Source of the DNA: a virus
DNA: 64,000 bases
Virus record (IMG/VR): IMGVR_UViG_3300017917_002116
Location: 51,421-115,420 of that record
Direction: 5' to 3' (one strand)
Shown: positions 57,262 to 64,000 of the stretch, piece by piece
Position numbering within the stretch: the stretch's first letter is position 1
Layout: every line of letters starts with the position of its first letter
Notes under the pieces: generated by a model
Seen by the model: the letters and a program-made list of their open reading frames with translations, nothing else
Databases searched by the model: none
Told to the model about the DNA's origin: nothing
Position numbers and translations under genes: made by a program

Positions 57262-57596
57262 ACAGTATAATGTTAACAGCATCTCAGGCCAGAGCAAAAA
57301 GTAAAAATGATTCTGTCATTTTTAATGAGACACGAAGTATTGAATCAGAAATTCTAAACGCATGCAGCCTTGGCAATTTAGAAGTCTACGTTACAGGTAC
57401 CACGATGACTGATACTGGTACAGGTATTGCGCTAGCCAGAAATTATTTTAAAGCCTGGAACGGCTCAGTACCAGACAGAGCCAAAGAACAACAAATGGCG
57501 GATATTATAACCTATTTTAGCAACCTGGGTTATCAAATTGAACGACGAGTAAATTCCGCCACCGGCGACACCTTCAAGTGGGCCATATTCTGGTAA
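57258..57596 (+). CDS. Conserved-type late protein, unknown
   Basis: The 112-aa product (MNSIMLTASQARAKSKNDSV...) with RSIESEILNACSLGNLEVYV and YFSNLGYQIERRVNSATGDT resembles, from memory, a small protein repeated in several T4-like phage genomes, sometimes near tail genes. It looks like a compact alpha/beta domain. Function is unknown. It ends just before the promoter of the exonuclease gene. Confidence 0.65.
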   Translation: MNSIMLTASQARAKSKNDSVIFNETRSIESEILNACSLGNLEVYVTGTTMTDTGTGIALARNYFKAWNGSVPDRAKEQQMADIITYFSNLGYQIERRVNSATGDTFKWAIFW

Positions 57597-57604
57597 CATA
57601 TCAA

Positions 57605-57633
57605 TAGACATTAGGTCATTGATATTGTATTAT
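57605..57633 (+). promoter_or_regulatory. Sigma70-type promoter placing +1 on the start codon
   Basis: TAGACA (57605-57610), 17 bp, TATTAT (57628-57633). Six nt separate the -10 from the ATG at 57640, so the transcript should be leaderless. Confidence 0.7.
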
Positions 57634-57639
57634 AGCGGC

Positions 57640-58302
57640 ATGCAATTCAACCCGCGATATCAATACGAAAAACTTAAACGAGTAGAAACAAATGGCAATA
57701 GGTTATATGAAACGCCACTTGGTTCCGTTCCCAGTGTAACAACTATTCTAGATAAAACCGCAGACAAGACATTCTTAATCGAATGGCGAAAACGTGTCGG
57801 CGAGGAACAAGCAAATCAAATAAGCAAAGAAGCCAGTGGTCTTGGCACCTTAATGCATACTCATCTTGAGTATCATGTATTAGGCAAGGAACGACCTAAA
57901 GGCAACAACATGGTACAGGAAATGGCACGTGCCATGGCGGATACCATGATACGCGAAGCCTTTCCTCTAATAGATGAAGTATGGGGAATAGAAGCAAGTC
58001 TATACTATCCTGGTCTTTATGCTGGTACTACGGACATGGTCGGAGTACACAACGGCAAACCCGCCATCATTGACCATAAGACCAGTAAAAAGCCCAAGAA
58101 ACGTGAATGGATTGAAGATTATTTCCTCCAGACCTGTGCATACGCTCTAGCACATAATGATGTTCATGGCACAGACATTAAAAAATGCGTAGTTAATATA
58201 GTGGATAGAGATGCTAAACTACAGAGTTTTGTGATAGAAGGTTCCGAGTTTGATCACTACGCCGAGTTGTGGACCAAGCGTGTAGATCAATACTATAGAT
58301 AA
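57640..58302 (+). CDS. PD-(D/E)XK exonuclease
   Basis: Start set at ATG 57640, because the -10 box occupies 57628-57633 and excludes an upstream TTG. The 220-aa product begins MQFNPRYQYEKLKRVETNGN and carries the nuclease core: YAGTTDMVGVHNGKPAIIDH with the Asp and the IIDHKTSKK motif, and the following QTCAYALAH (the QxxxY motif of RecB-type nucleases). Such phage enzymes degrade or process DNA in recombination or host DNA breakdown. It is a single-gene unit between two late units. Confidence 0.85.
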   Translation: MQFNPRYQYEKLKRVETNGNRLYETPLGSVPSVTTILDKTADKTFLIEWRKRVGEEQANQISKEASGLGTLMHTHLEYHVLGKERPKGNNMVQEMARAMADTMIREAFPLIDEVWGIEASLYYPGLYAGTTDMVGVHNGKPAIIDHKTSKKPKKREWIEDYFLQTCAYALAHNDVHGTDIKKCVVNIVDRDAKLQSFVIEGSEFDHYAELWTKRVDQYYR

Positions 58303-58305
58303 ATA
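58298..58305 (+). promoter_or_regulatory. Late promoter box GATAAATA with about 3-nt leader
   Basis: The box overlaps the exonuclease stop codon, with 8 nt to the ATG at 58314. The predicted start is near 58311. Confidence 0.6.
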
Positions 58306-58313
58306 CTCTTACT

Positions 58314-58976
58314 ATGACAGATACTATTATAGCAAAAATACAAGTGCGTCGAGGAGAACTAGACGACTTGCCTATTTTAGACGAAGGCGAATTTGGTTAC
58401 GCCATGGATTATAACAGGTTGTTTATTGGAAATTCGCCTGTTACTTTCACAGCAGATGGTGTTACCACAAGATTTTCTTTGTACACAAGAAGCATACTAC
58501 CTGGACAATTAAAAGTTCTAGTAGACGATGTAGAACAAATGCCCGGCCAGGAATACAATATTCAAAATACAGACATTGTGTTTGCTGAGGCACCAACTGT
58601 AAATCAAATAATCAAGGTTAGTTACAACACAGAACTTGCTGTGGTTAATAATAGAATTCAACTGGACAACATATTTCTGTCTGACAACGCATATAACTAT
58701 GACACAGGCATAAGCTGGAATCTCGCTAATTTCAACAGTGCAAGCATCGACTATAGTTTTAGAAATACTAACAATGAGATGAATATAGGCACCATTAAGA
58801 TAATTACAGATGGCAATGTAGTCAGTGTTGTCGATAGTGGCGGTGGCATAGGCAACAGTCAAATCAGTTTTGATGGAAGAATAAGTGATGACAACAGACT
58901 CTATGTGACATACACTAATCCAACAAATTATCAAGCTAACTTTTTTTATACTATACAACTTTGGAACACGATCTAA
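58314..58976 (+). CDS. Fibre-type virion protein
   Basis: The 220-aa product opens with IAKIQVRRGELDDLPILDEG and EFGYAMDYNRLFIGNSPVTF, the fibre start domain also seen, in variant form, at 8407. The rest is beta-rich (YSFRNTNNEMNIGTIKIITD) and ends FYTIQLWNTI. It is short, so it may be a fibre adaptor or a minor tail fibre. It has a late box with almost no leader. Confidence 0.7.
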   Translation: MTDTIIAKIQVRRGELDDLPILDEGEFGYAMDYNRLFIGNSPVTFTADGVTTRFSLYTRSILPGQLKVLVDDVEQMPGQEYNIQNTDIVFAEAPTVNQIIKVSYNTELAVVNNRIQLDNIFLSDNAYNYDTGISWNLANFNSASIDYSFRNTNNEMNIGTIKIITDGNVVSVVDSGGGIGNSQISFDGRISDDNRLYVTYTNPTNYQANFFYTIQLWNTI

Positions 58977-59416
58977 CTCATTGGTATGGAACGACCAGTG
59001 AAAAAATTCTAAGCTGGCGCGAATTAAGAAGGCAGTCTGCTCAACAGACATTTGAAGAAGCCATCAAGACTATAACGGATTGGTGGACTTATGCACCCTG
59101 GGTCAAAAAGACCATAGACCCATATAAACCAGAGACCTGGCCCACACCCTGGGACATGATTAATCTAGGTCACTTTTGCCGAAGCGCCTTGGCGTTAGGG
59201 CAAGCATACACAATATGGATGTTATTTCCTAACTCTGAATGTGAGCTCTGGTTGATTAATAATAAATCAGAACAGGACGTTCATCTTGTCGTTGTTATTG
59301 ATAAACAACTGGTATTAAACTATAATATGGGATACGTAGAACGTCTGGAAGACTTGGACTATGAGCTTTTAGCAGTAACAACAAAAAATGATCTAGATCA
59401 TATTAAGTTGTATTAA
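58961..59416 (+). CDS. Conserved-type phage protein, unknown
   Basis: Start set at TTG 58961 (MEHDLTHWYGTTSEKILSWR), 16 nt inside the fibre gene; no ATG fits the N-terminus. The 151-aa product is rich in Trp and Pro (WWTYAPWVKKTIDPYKPETW, then PTPWDMINLGHFCRSALALG) and resembles, from memory, an unnamed protein of marine T4-like phages. A TATACT at 58947-58952 has no good -35. Function unknown. Confidence 0.6.
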   Translation: MEHDLTHWYGTTSEKILSWRELRRQSAQQTFEEAIKTITDWWTYAPWVKKTIDPYKPETWPTPWDMINLGHFCRSALALGQAYTIWMLFPNSECELWLINNKSEQDVHLVVVIDKQLVLNYNMGYVERLEDLDYELLAVTTKNDLDHIKLY

Positions 59417-59473
59417 AATAATATATAGACACGGTTAAATAGAAACTACAAAATGAAAAAAGGAAAAGAACAT

Positions 59474-61825
59474 ATGTCTACCACGGCCAAAACCATTAAT
59501 GTACTAAAGAGATCTGGTAATTACGAACCTCTAGCGGTAGAAAAATGGCAGGCACAGGTGGCAAAAGTATGCAGTGGTATTGCTGATGTAAGTCAGTCAA
59601 TGATTGAAATTAAGGCTCAGCCACATTTTTATGATGGTACTAGTACCAGAGAAATCGATGAGATTACACTTAGGGCCATTGTCGATCTGATCGACATTGA
59701 AGCTAATCCAGAAATAGGTAATATCAACTACCAATACGTAGCAGGCAAACAACGCCTAAGTATGTTGCGTAAAGACGTTTATGGTACCTACGATCCACCA
59801 CACCTATATGAGATCGTTAAGAAGAATGTGGGCGTGGGCCTGTATACTCCAGAACTTCTTGAATGGTATTCAGAAGAAGACTGGAACAAGATGAATGATC
59901 TATTGGATCATAGCAAAGATGAATTATATAGTTATGCAGCCATTGAACAACTGATTGAAAAATATTTGGTTCGCAATCGTAGCACTAAAGAAATCTATGA
60001 AACACCACAAGTGCGATACATAGTTGCCGCGGCCACCGTGTTCCATAAAGAAGAGCCCAATAGTGCTCGTATGCGTTATATAAAGGAATATTACAATGCA
60101 GCTTCAGACGGTCTATTTACTCTCGCTACTCCTGTTCTTGCTGGGCTTGGCACTCCCACTAAGCAGTTCAGTAGTTGTGTACTCATACGCAGTGATGATG
60201 ATCTTGACAGCATTTTTGCTAGTGGCGAAATGATGGCCAAGTATGCTAGCAAACGTGCTGGCATAGGTTTAGAAATTGGACGACTACGTCCTTTGGGCAG
60301 TCCCATTAGGGGCGGTGAAATAATGCACACAGGCATGATCCCATTCCTTAAAAAATGGTTTGGTGACCTGCGTAGTTGTAGCCAAGGAGGTATTCGCAAT
60401 GCGTCAGCTACTGTCTTTTATCCAATATGGCATCATCAATTTGACGACCTTATTGTACTCAAGAACAACCAGGGAACAGAAGAAACAAGAGTAAGACACA
60501 TGGACTACGGTGTAGTGCTGTCTGCTTTCTTCTTTCGCCGTTTTAAGAACAAAGAAAATATTACTTTCTTTGATCCCAATGAAGTACCAGATTTATACGA
60601 AGCATTTTATTCAAACACAGAAAAGTTTGAAGAACTTTATGTAAAATACGAAAAGACTCCGGGTCTACGTAAAAAGACCATGAGTGCTGAAGAAGTCTTC
60701 AAGAGTGGTATCTTAAAGGAGCGCACTGATACAGGTAGAATTTATCTTGTATTCATTGATAACGTCATGAACCAAGGTCCATTTGATCCTGAATACCACA
60801 CCATCTATCAGTCTAATTTATGTTGTGAGATTCTTTTACCTACTAAGCCTTTTAAGCGTCTTGATGATAGTGACGGCCGCATTGCCCTTTGCACCTTGGG
60901 CAGCATCAACTGGGGTGCGTTCCGTAATCCTGAAGACATGCGCCGCGCTTGCCGCATTCTACAGCGTAGCCTATGTAATATATTGGATTATCAAGACTTT
61001 CTAAGTATTCAATCTAAGTTAAGTAATGACGAAATTCAGCCACTGGGTATTGGTGTTACTAACCTTGCCTACTGGCATGCAAAGAAAGGATTAAAATATG
61101 GTGATGCAGATAGTCTTGCAGAAGTTAAGTCGTGGATGGAGCACCAGGCGTACTACCTTACAGAAGCCACAGTTGAACTTGCCAAAGAAAGAGGCAAGTG
61201 CAAAGACTCTGACAAAACTTGGTATGGACAAGGAATCTTTCCCTGGGAAAGACGAGCCAAAGGTGTAAATGAACTTGCCAACTTCAACCCAGAATTAGAC
61301 TGGGAACCATTACGTAAGGAGATGAAGCTTCATGGAGTTCGAAATGCAACGCTTATGGCCATTGCTCCTGTTGAATCTAGTTCTGTGGTTATTAACAGCA
61401 CGAATGGCATTGAAATGCCTATGTCGCTTATCAGCACTAAGGAAAGCAAGGCAGGATCTTTTACACAAGTTGTCCCAGAATATCACAAGCTAAAGAACAA
61501 ATATCAATTAATGTGGGATCAGAAAGATTGTGTGGGTTACATTAAGACTGCGGCGGTATTGGCAGCTTATGTTGATCAGAGTATCAGTACCAATACATTC
61601 TATAATCCAGCATACTTCCTGGATAGGAAAGTACCTACCACATTGATAGCAAAGAATTTAATGTTAGCACACCATTGGGGCATCAAGACCTTCTATTATA
61701 GTTTGATTAATAAGGCAGGTGCCAAGGCAGCTCAAGAAGAGCAACAGCCAGACAATGTTATAAGTTTGAATTTCAATCAACCGATGGAAATGGATGACGA
61801 AGACTGCGAAGCATGTAAATTATAA
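59474..61825 (+). CDS. nrdA: Ribonucleotide reductase class Ia large subunit
   Basis: Start set at ATG 59474, about 10 nt after AAAAAGG; an upstream ATG at 59453 is less well placed. The 783-aa product has the NrdA layout: N-terminal ATP-cone, FSSCVLIRSDDDLDSIFASG, RAGIGLEIGRLRPLGSPIRG, the catalytic loop QSNLCCEILLPTKP, and VESSSVVINSTNGIEMPMSL. The C-terminal CEACKL has the redox Cys-x2-Cys. It converts NDPs to dNDPs for phage DNA synthesis, with NrdB encoded 2 kb downstream. Between them lie isocitrate lyase and an ATP-grasp-like gene, an unusual arrangement. Confidence 0.95.
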   Translation: MSTTAKTINVLKRSGNYEPLAVEKWQAQVAKVCSGIADVSQSMIEIKAQPHFYDGTSTREIDEITLRAIVDLIDIEANPEIGNINYQYVAGKQRLSMLRKDVYGTYDPPHLYEIVKKNVGVGLYTPELLEWYSEEDWNKMNDLLDHSKDELYSYAAIEQLIEKYLVRNRSTKEIYETPQVRYIVAAATVFHKEEPNSARMRYIKEYYNAASDGLFTLATPVLAGLGTPTKQFSSCVLIRSDDDLDSIFASGEMMAKYASKRAGIGLEIGRLRPLGSPIRGGEIMHTGMIPFLKKWFGDLRSCSQGGIRNASATVFYPIWHHQFDDLIVLKNNQGTEETRVRHMDYGVVLSAFFFRRFKNKENITFFDPNEVPDLYEAFYSNTEKFEELYVKYEKTPGLRKKTMSAEEVFKSGILKERTDTGRIYLVFIDNVMNQGPFDPEYHTIYQSNLCCEILLPTKPFKRLDDSDGRIALCTLGSINWGAFRNPEDMRRACRILQRSLCNILDYQDFLSIQSKLSNDEIQPLGIGVTNLAYWHAKKGLKYGDADSLAEVKSWMEHQAYYLTEATVELAKERGKCKDSDKTWYGQGIFPWERRAKGVNELANFNPELDWEPLRKEMKLHGVRNATLMAIAPVESSSVVINSTNGIEMPMSLISTKESKAGSFTQVVPEYHKLKNKYQLMWDQKDCVGYIKTAAVLAAYVDQSISTNTFYNPAYFLDRKVPTTLIAKNLMLAHHWGIKTFYYSLINKAGAKAAQEEQQPDNVISLNFNQPMEMDDEDCEACKL

Positions 61826-61833
61826 GGTAACAA

Positions 61834-63039
61834 ATGAAAAAGAGAAATTACTCCAAAGAAGCAGTACAGCGTCTACAAGGAAGTTTACAAATAGAACATA
61901 CTCTTGCTAAAAGAGGTGCACATAAACTAAGAGAATTATTGACCAATGAGCCATTCATCAATACACTAGGTGCCTACAACGGACAGATGGCTGTACAACA
62001 TGCCAAGGCAGGATTAAAAGCAATTTATCTAAGTGGCTGGCAAGTTGCCGCCGCAAACAACACGGCACTACAAACATATCCAGATCAAAGTTTGTATCCA
62101 GTTAACAGTGTGCCACAGGTAGTTAGGGGTATCAATAATGCCTTCCGTCGTGCGGATCAAATTGATTACAGCGAAGGCAAAACTGATACAGATTATTTCT
62201 TGCCTATTGTTGCTGATGCAGAAGCAGGCTTTGGTGGCGCACTAAACGCATACGAGTTAATGATGGCCATGATTGAAGCTGGTGCTGCCGGCGTACATTT
62301 TGAAGATCAGTTGAGTAGTGAAAAGAAATGCGGACACCTGGGTGGTAAGGTTTTAATTCCTACTGGTCAAGCAATACGTAATTTAACTGCCGCACGATTA
62401 GCGGCTGATGTTGCGGGTATTGACACAGTTATCATGGCTCGCACTGACGCAGAAAGTGCAACATTAATCACCAGTGACCACGACCCATTAGACAAGGATT
62501 TTATTATCAATGAACGCACTGAAGAAGGCTTTTACAAATTCCGTAATGGCATCGAGGCATGTATTCGAAGAGGCCTTGCTTATGCCCCTTACGCTGATCT
62601 CCTTTGGTTCGAGACTAGCACACCTGATATCGCACAGGCTAAAAAGTTTGCCGATGCTATACATGCTGAGTTTCCGGATCAAATGCTTGCTTATAATTGT
62701 AGCCCTAGTTTTAATTGGCGTAAGTTTTTAAGTGAAGATGAATGTGAAACATTCCAACGCGAACTAGGTGAATTAGGTTACAAATTCCAGTTCATTACAC
62801 TAGCAGGCTTCCACTCAGTTAACCTTGCTACATTTGAACTAGCAGAAGCATATAGGGCACGTGGTATGGCAGGTTACAGTGAAATGCAACAACGCGAGTT
62901 TGCCGCACAAGAACGTGGCTTCACAACAGTTAAACATCAGCGTGAAGTGGGAGTTGGTTATTTTGATTTAATTAGTGAAGCAGTTGGTGCTACCAGTACA
63001 GTGGCTAACAAACACAGCACCGAGGCTGATCAATTCTAA
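61834..63039 (+). CDS. aceA: Isocitrate lyase (auxiliary metabolic gene)
   Basis: The 401-aa product matches proteobacterial isocitrate lyase along its length: [12 protein letters not shown] (65-76), the metal-binding [10 protein letters not shown] (126-135), the catalytic KKCGHLGGK (164-172, Cys166), [40 protein letters not shown] and ITLAGFHS. E. coli AceA is 434 aa. It splits isocitrate into succinate and glyoxylate, the first step of the glyoxylate shunt. No malate synthase is in the window. Lying 8 nt after nrdA and overlapping the next gene, it is in the nrd operon, so it is expressed with dNTP synthesis. Confidence 0.93.
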   Translation: MKKRNYSKEAVQRLQGSLQIEHTLAKRGAHKLRELLTNEPFINTLGAYNGQMAVQHAKAGLKAIYLSGWQVAAANNTALQTYPDQSLYPVNSVPQVVRGINNAFRRADQIDYSEGKTDTDYFLPIVADAEAGFGGALNAYELMMAMIEAGAAGVHFEDQLSSEKKCGHLGGKVLIPTGQAIRNLTAARLAADVAGIDTVIMARTDAESATLITSDHDPLDKDFIINERTEEGFYKFRNGIEACIRRGLAYAPYADLLWFETSTPDIAQAKKFADAIHAEFPDQMLAYNCSPSFNWRKFLSEDECETFQRELGELGYKFQFITLAGFHSVNLATFELAEAYRARGMAGYSEMQQREFAAQERGFTTVKHQREVGVGYFDLISEAVGATSTVANKHSTEADQF

Positions 63040-63647
63040 TGACTGACGAGGAGGCATACCGATTAAATCCGCGAGATAATATCTGGTATAATAAACTCTA
63101 TCTAGCAGAAAGATTAAATTATATAGCAGGGTATGGTCCGATCCCCTATGATGGTGAATTTGTTATTAAACCTACTATTAATTTAACTGGCTGCGGTATT
63201 GGTGCTAAGATTGGTTCTTTTAAAAGAAATGATCCAGTGCCGCCCGATTGTTTTTGGAGTGAAGCCTTTAAGGGTAGACATATTACTATAGATTATAGTA
63301 AAATTAACGGGCAATGGCAGCAGGGCCATACATTTGAAGGATTTCGAGACGACCCTGCTGATCTACTAAAATTCAGTTTGTGGCGTCGTGTTGATTATTC
63401 ATATCAATTACCTGGTGTTTTTAATGACATAAAAGCAGACAAATTAAATATAGAAATAATAGGCGATCGAATAATTGAAGTGCACTTAAGACATAATACA
63501 GATCCTATACAATATGATTGGTTTATTCCTATATGGTCAGACGATCAAGTATGCCCTGACGATTGCATAAGAATAGATGATCAAGAAGATCATCCAGGGA
63601 GATTGGGATTTTTTGTGAGAAAAGAATATGAGCAACAAACAATATAA
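63039..63647 (+). CDS. ATP-grasp-like protein, conserved phage type, unknown substrate
   Basis: The 202-aa product overlaps the isocitrate lyase gene by one base and nrdB by 20 nt. GEFVIKPTINLTGCGIGAKI resembles the Lys-Pro strand and Gly loop of ATP-grasp enzymes, CFWSEAFKGRHITIDY resembles the acidic ExxxxGxH segment, and IEIIGDRIIEVHLRHNTDP resembles the Glu...Asn metal-binding end. It is only the core of such a fold. Function and substrate are unknown. It is tightly coupled to nrdB. Confidence 0.5.
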   Translation: MTDEEAYRLNPRDNIWYNKLYLAERLNYIAGYGPIPYDGEFVIKPTINLTGCGIGAKIGSFKRNDPVPPDCFWSEAFKGRHITIDYSKINGQWQQGHTFEGFRDDPADLLKFSLWRRVDYSYQLPGVFNDIKADKLNIEIIGDRIIEVHLRHNTDPIQYDWFIPIWSDDQVCPDDCIRIDDQEDHPGRLGFFVRKEYEQQTI

Positions 63648-64000
63648 TTTAAACACCAAGACAGACTATCTTCATCGTAAGATGTTCCTAGATCCTCAAG
63701 GTCCAGTTACTATTCAACGATTTGAAGAAGTCAAGTATAACAAGATTGCTGACTTTGAAAAGACAGCCCGCGGTTTCTTTTGGGTACCGGAGGAAATTAG
63801 TTTAACCAAAGATGCACAAGACTTTAAGGATGCCAGTGACGCAGTCAAGCATATCTTCACCAGTAACTTGTTGCGTCAAACTGCTCTTGACAGTCTGCAA
63901 GGTCGCGGCCCAAGTCAAATCTTTACTCCGGTGATCAGCTTACCCGAACTTGAAGCACTAGTGTACAACTGGACATTCTTTGAGACTAACATTCATAGTC
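63628..64000 (+). CDS. nrdB: Ribonucleotide reductase class I small subunit (partial, cut by window end)
   Basis: The visible 124 residues start MSNKQYNLNTKTDYLHRKMF and continue with HIFTSNLLRQTALDSLQGRG (an Asp iron ligand), then LPELEALVYNWTFFETNIHS (a Glu and His ligand pair). The gene runs past the end of the window. The Glu and His are separated by three residues here, whereas the E. coli NrdB sequence has two; this may be a normal variant of the phage family. NrdB carries the radical cofactor for NrdA. Start overlaps the upstream gene by 20 nt. Confidence 0.9.
   Translation, partial: MSNKQYNLNTKTDYLHRKMFLDPQGPVTIQRFEEVKYNKIADFEKTARGFFWVPEEISLTKDAQDFKDASDAVKHIFTSNLLRQTALDSLQGRGPSQIFTPVISLPELEALVYNWTFFETNIHS

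Noticed and set aside
58947-58961. TATACT 8 nt before the TTG start at 58961 as another leaderless promoter
   Set aside because: No -35 element can be seen at 16-18 bp and the box is inside the coding end of the fibre gene; chance is more likely.
59426-59454. TAGACA and GTTAAATA upstream of nrdA as promoters
   Set aside because: TAGACA has no acceptable -10 at 17 bp, and a late promoter would be odd for nrdA; the evidence is too weak to annotate either.

Overview
The window is a piece of a large, moderately AT-rich T4-superfamily myovirus genome. It carries recognisable T4-type head-completion, neck, tail and packaging genes (gp4, gp13, gp14, gp15, gp16, gp17, gp18, gp19), T4-type replication and recombination genes (gp32, UvsX, UvsY, UvsW, gp41, gp61, a probable gp62) and nucleotide-metabolism genes (dNMP kinase, 5'-nucleotidase, NrdA, start of NrdB). 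The host is probably an aerobic Gram-negative bacterium, likely a proteobacterium. The reasons are a lipobox lipoprotein, a Sec signal peptide, a Tat-like signal, good sigma70-type promoters, and an isocitrate lyase that resembles proteobacterial AceA. No tRNA, CRISPR array, insertion sequence or origin was recognised.

Layout. 0.1-13 kb: an adhesion module of four long fibre-type genes, ending in a fibre with a self-cleaving S74 chaperone domain, plus a frame-broken fibre remnant near 8.1 kb. 12.9-14.2 kb: an unknown gene and a glycosyltransferase-like gene. 14.1-17.3 kb, minus strand: gp14, gp15, a Nudix hydrolase and an unknown gene. 17.4-21.2 kb: promoter-rich small early-type genes leading into an alginate-lyase-like lipoprotein. 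21.3-37.3 kb: gp13, a Tat-like protein, nucleotide enzymes, sheath, tubes, a collagen-like fibre, gp4, terminase and gp32. 37.4-40 kb: UvsX and UvsY. 40.2-43.4 kb: a AAA+ ATPase and a secreted subtilisin-like protease. 43.4-52 kb: a possible sulfotransferase, UvsW, a clamp-loader-like protein, a miniature DnaE-like protein, primase and helicase. 52-59.4 kb: small late genes, many conserved but unnamed, and a PD-(D/E)XK exonuclease. 59.5-64 kb: nrdA, isocitrate lyase, an ATP-grasp-like gene and nrdB (cut by the window end).

Regulation. Two promoter classes can be read by eye. Sigma70-like sites (TTGACA or TAGACA, 17 bp, TATACT) precede early or middle-type genes. T4-type late boxes (NNTAAATA) precede virion genes on both strands. 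In about ten genes the predicted start site falls on, or within 4 nt of, the start codon, suggesting leaderless or near-leaderless mRNAs. At two genes (12907 and gp13 at 21269) the late start site lies inside a hairpin that would otherwise hide the ribosome binding site, a T4-style late-only translation switch.

Most interesting points: isocitrate lyase inserted between nrdA and nrdB; two operons with near-identical promoter cassettes that each end in an exported hydrolase-like protein; a 187-aa protein that keeps the signature motifs of the C-family DNA polymerase palm; the leaderless promoter architecture; and a palindromic divergent late promoter.
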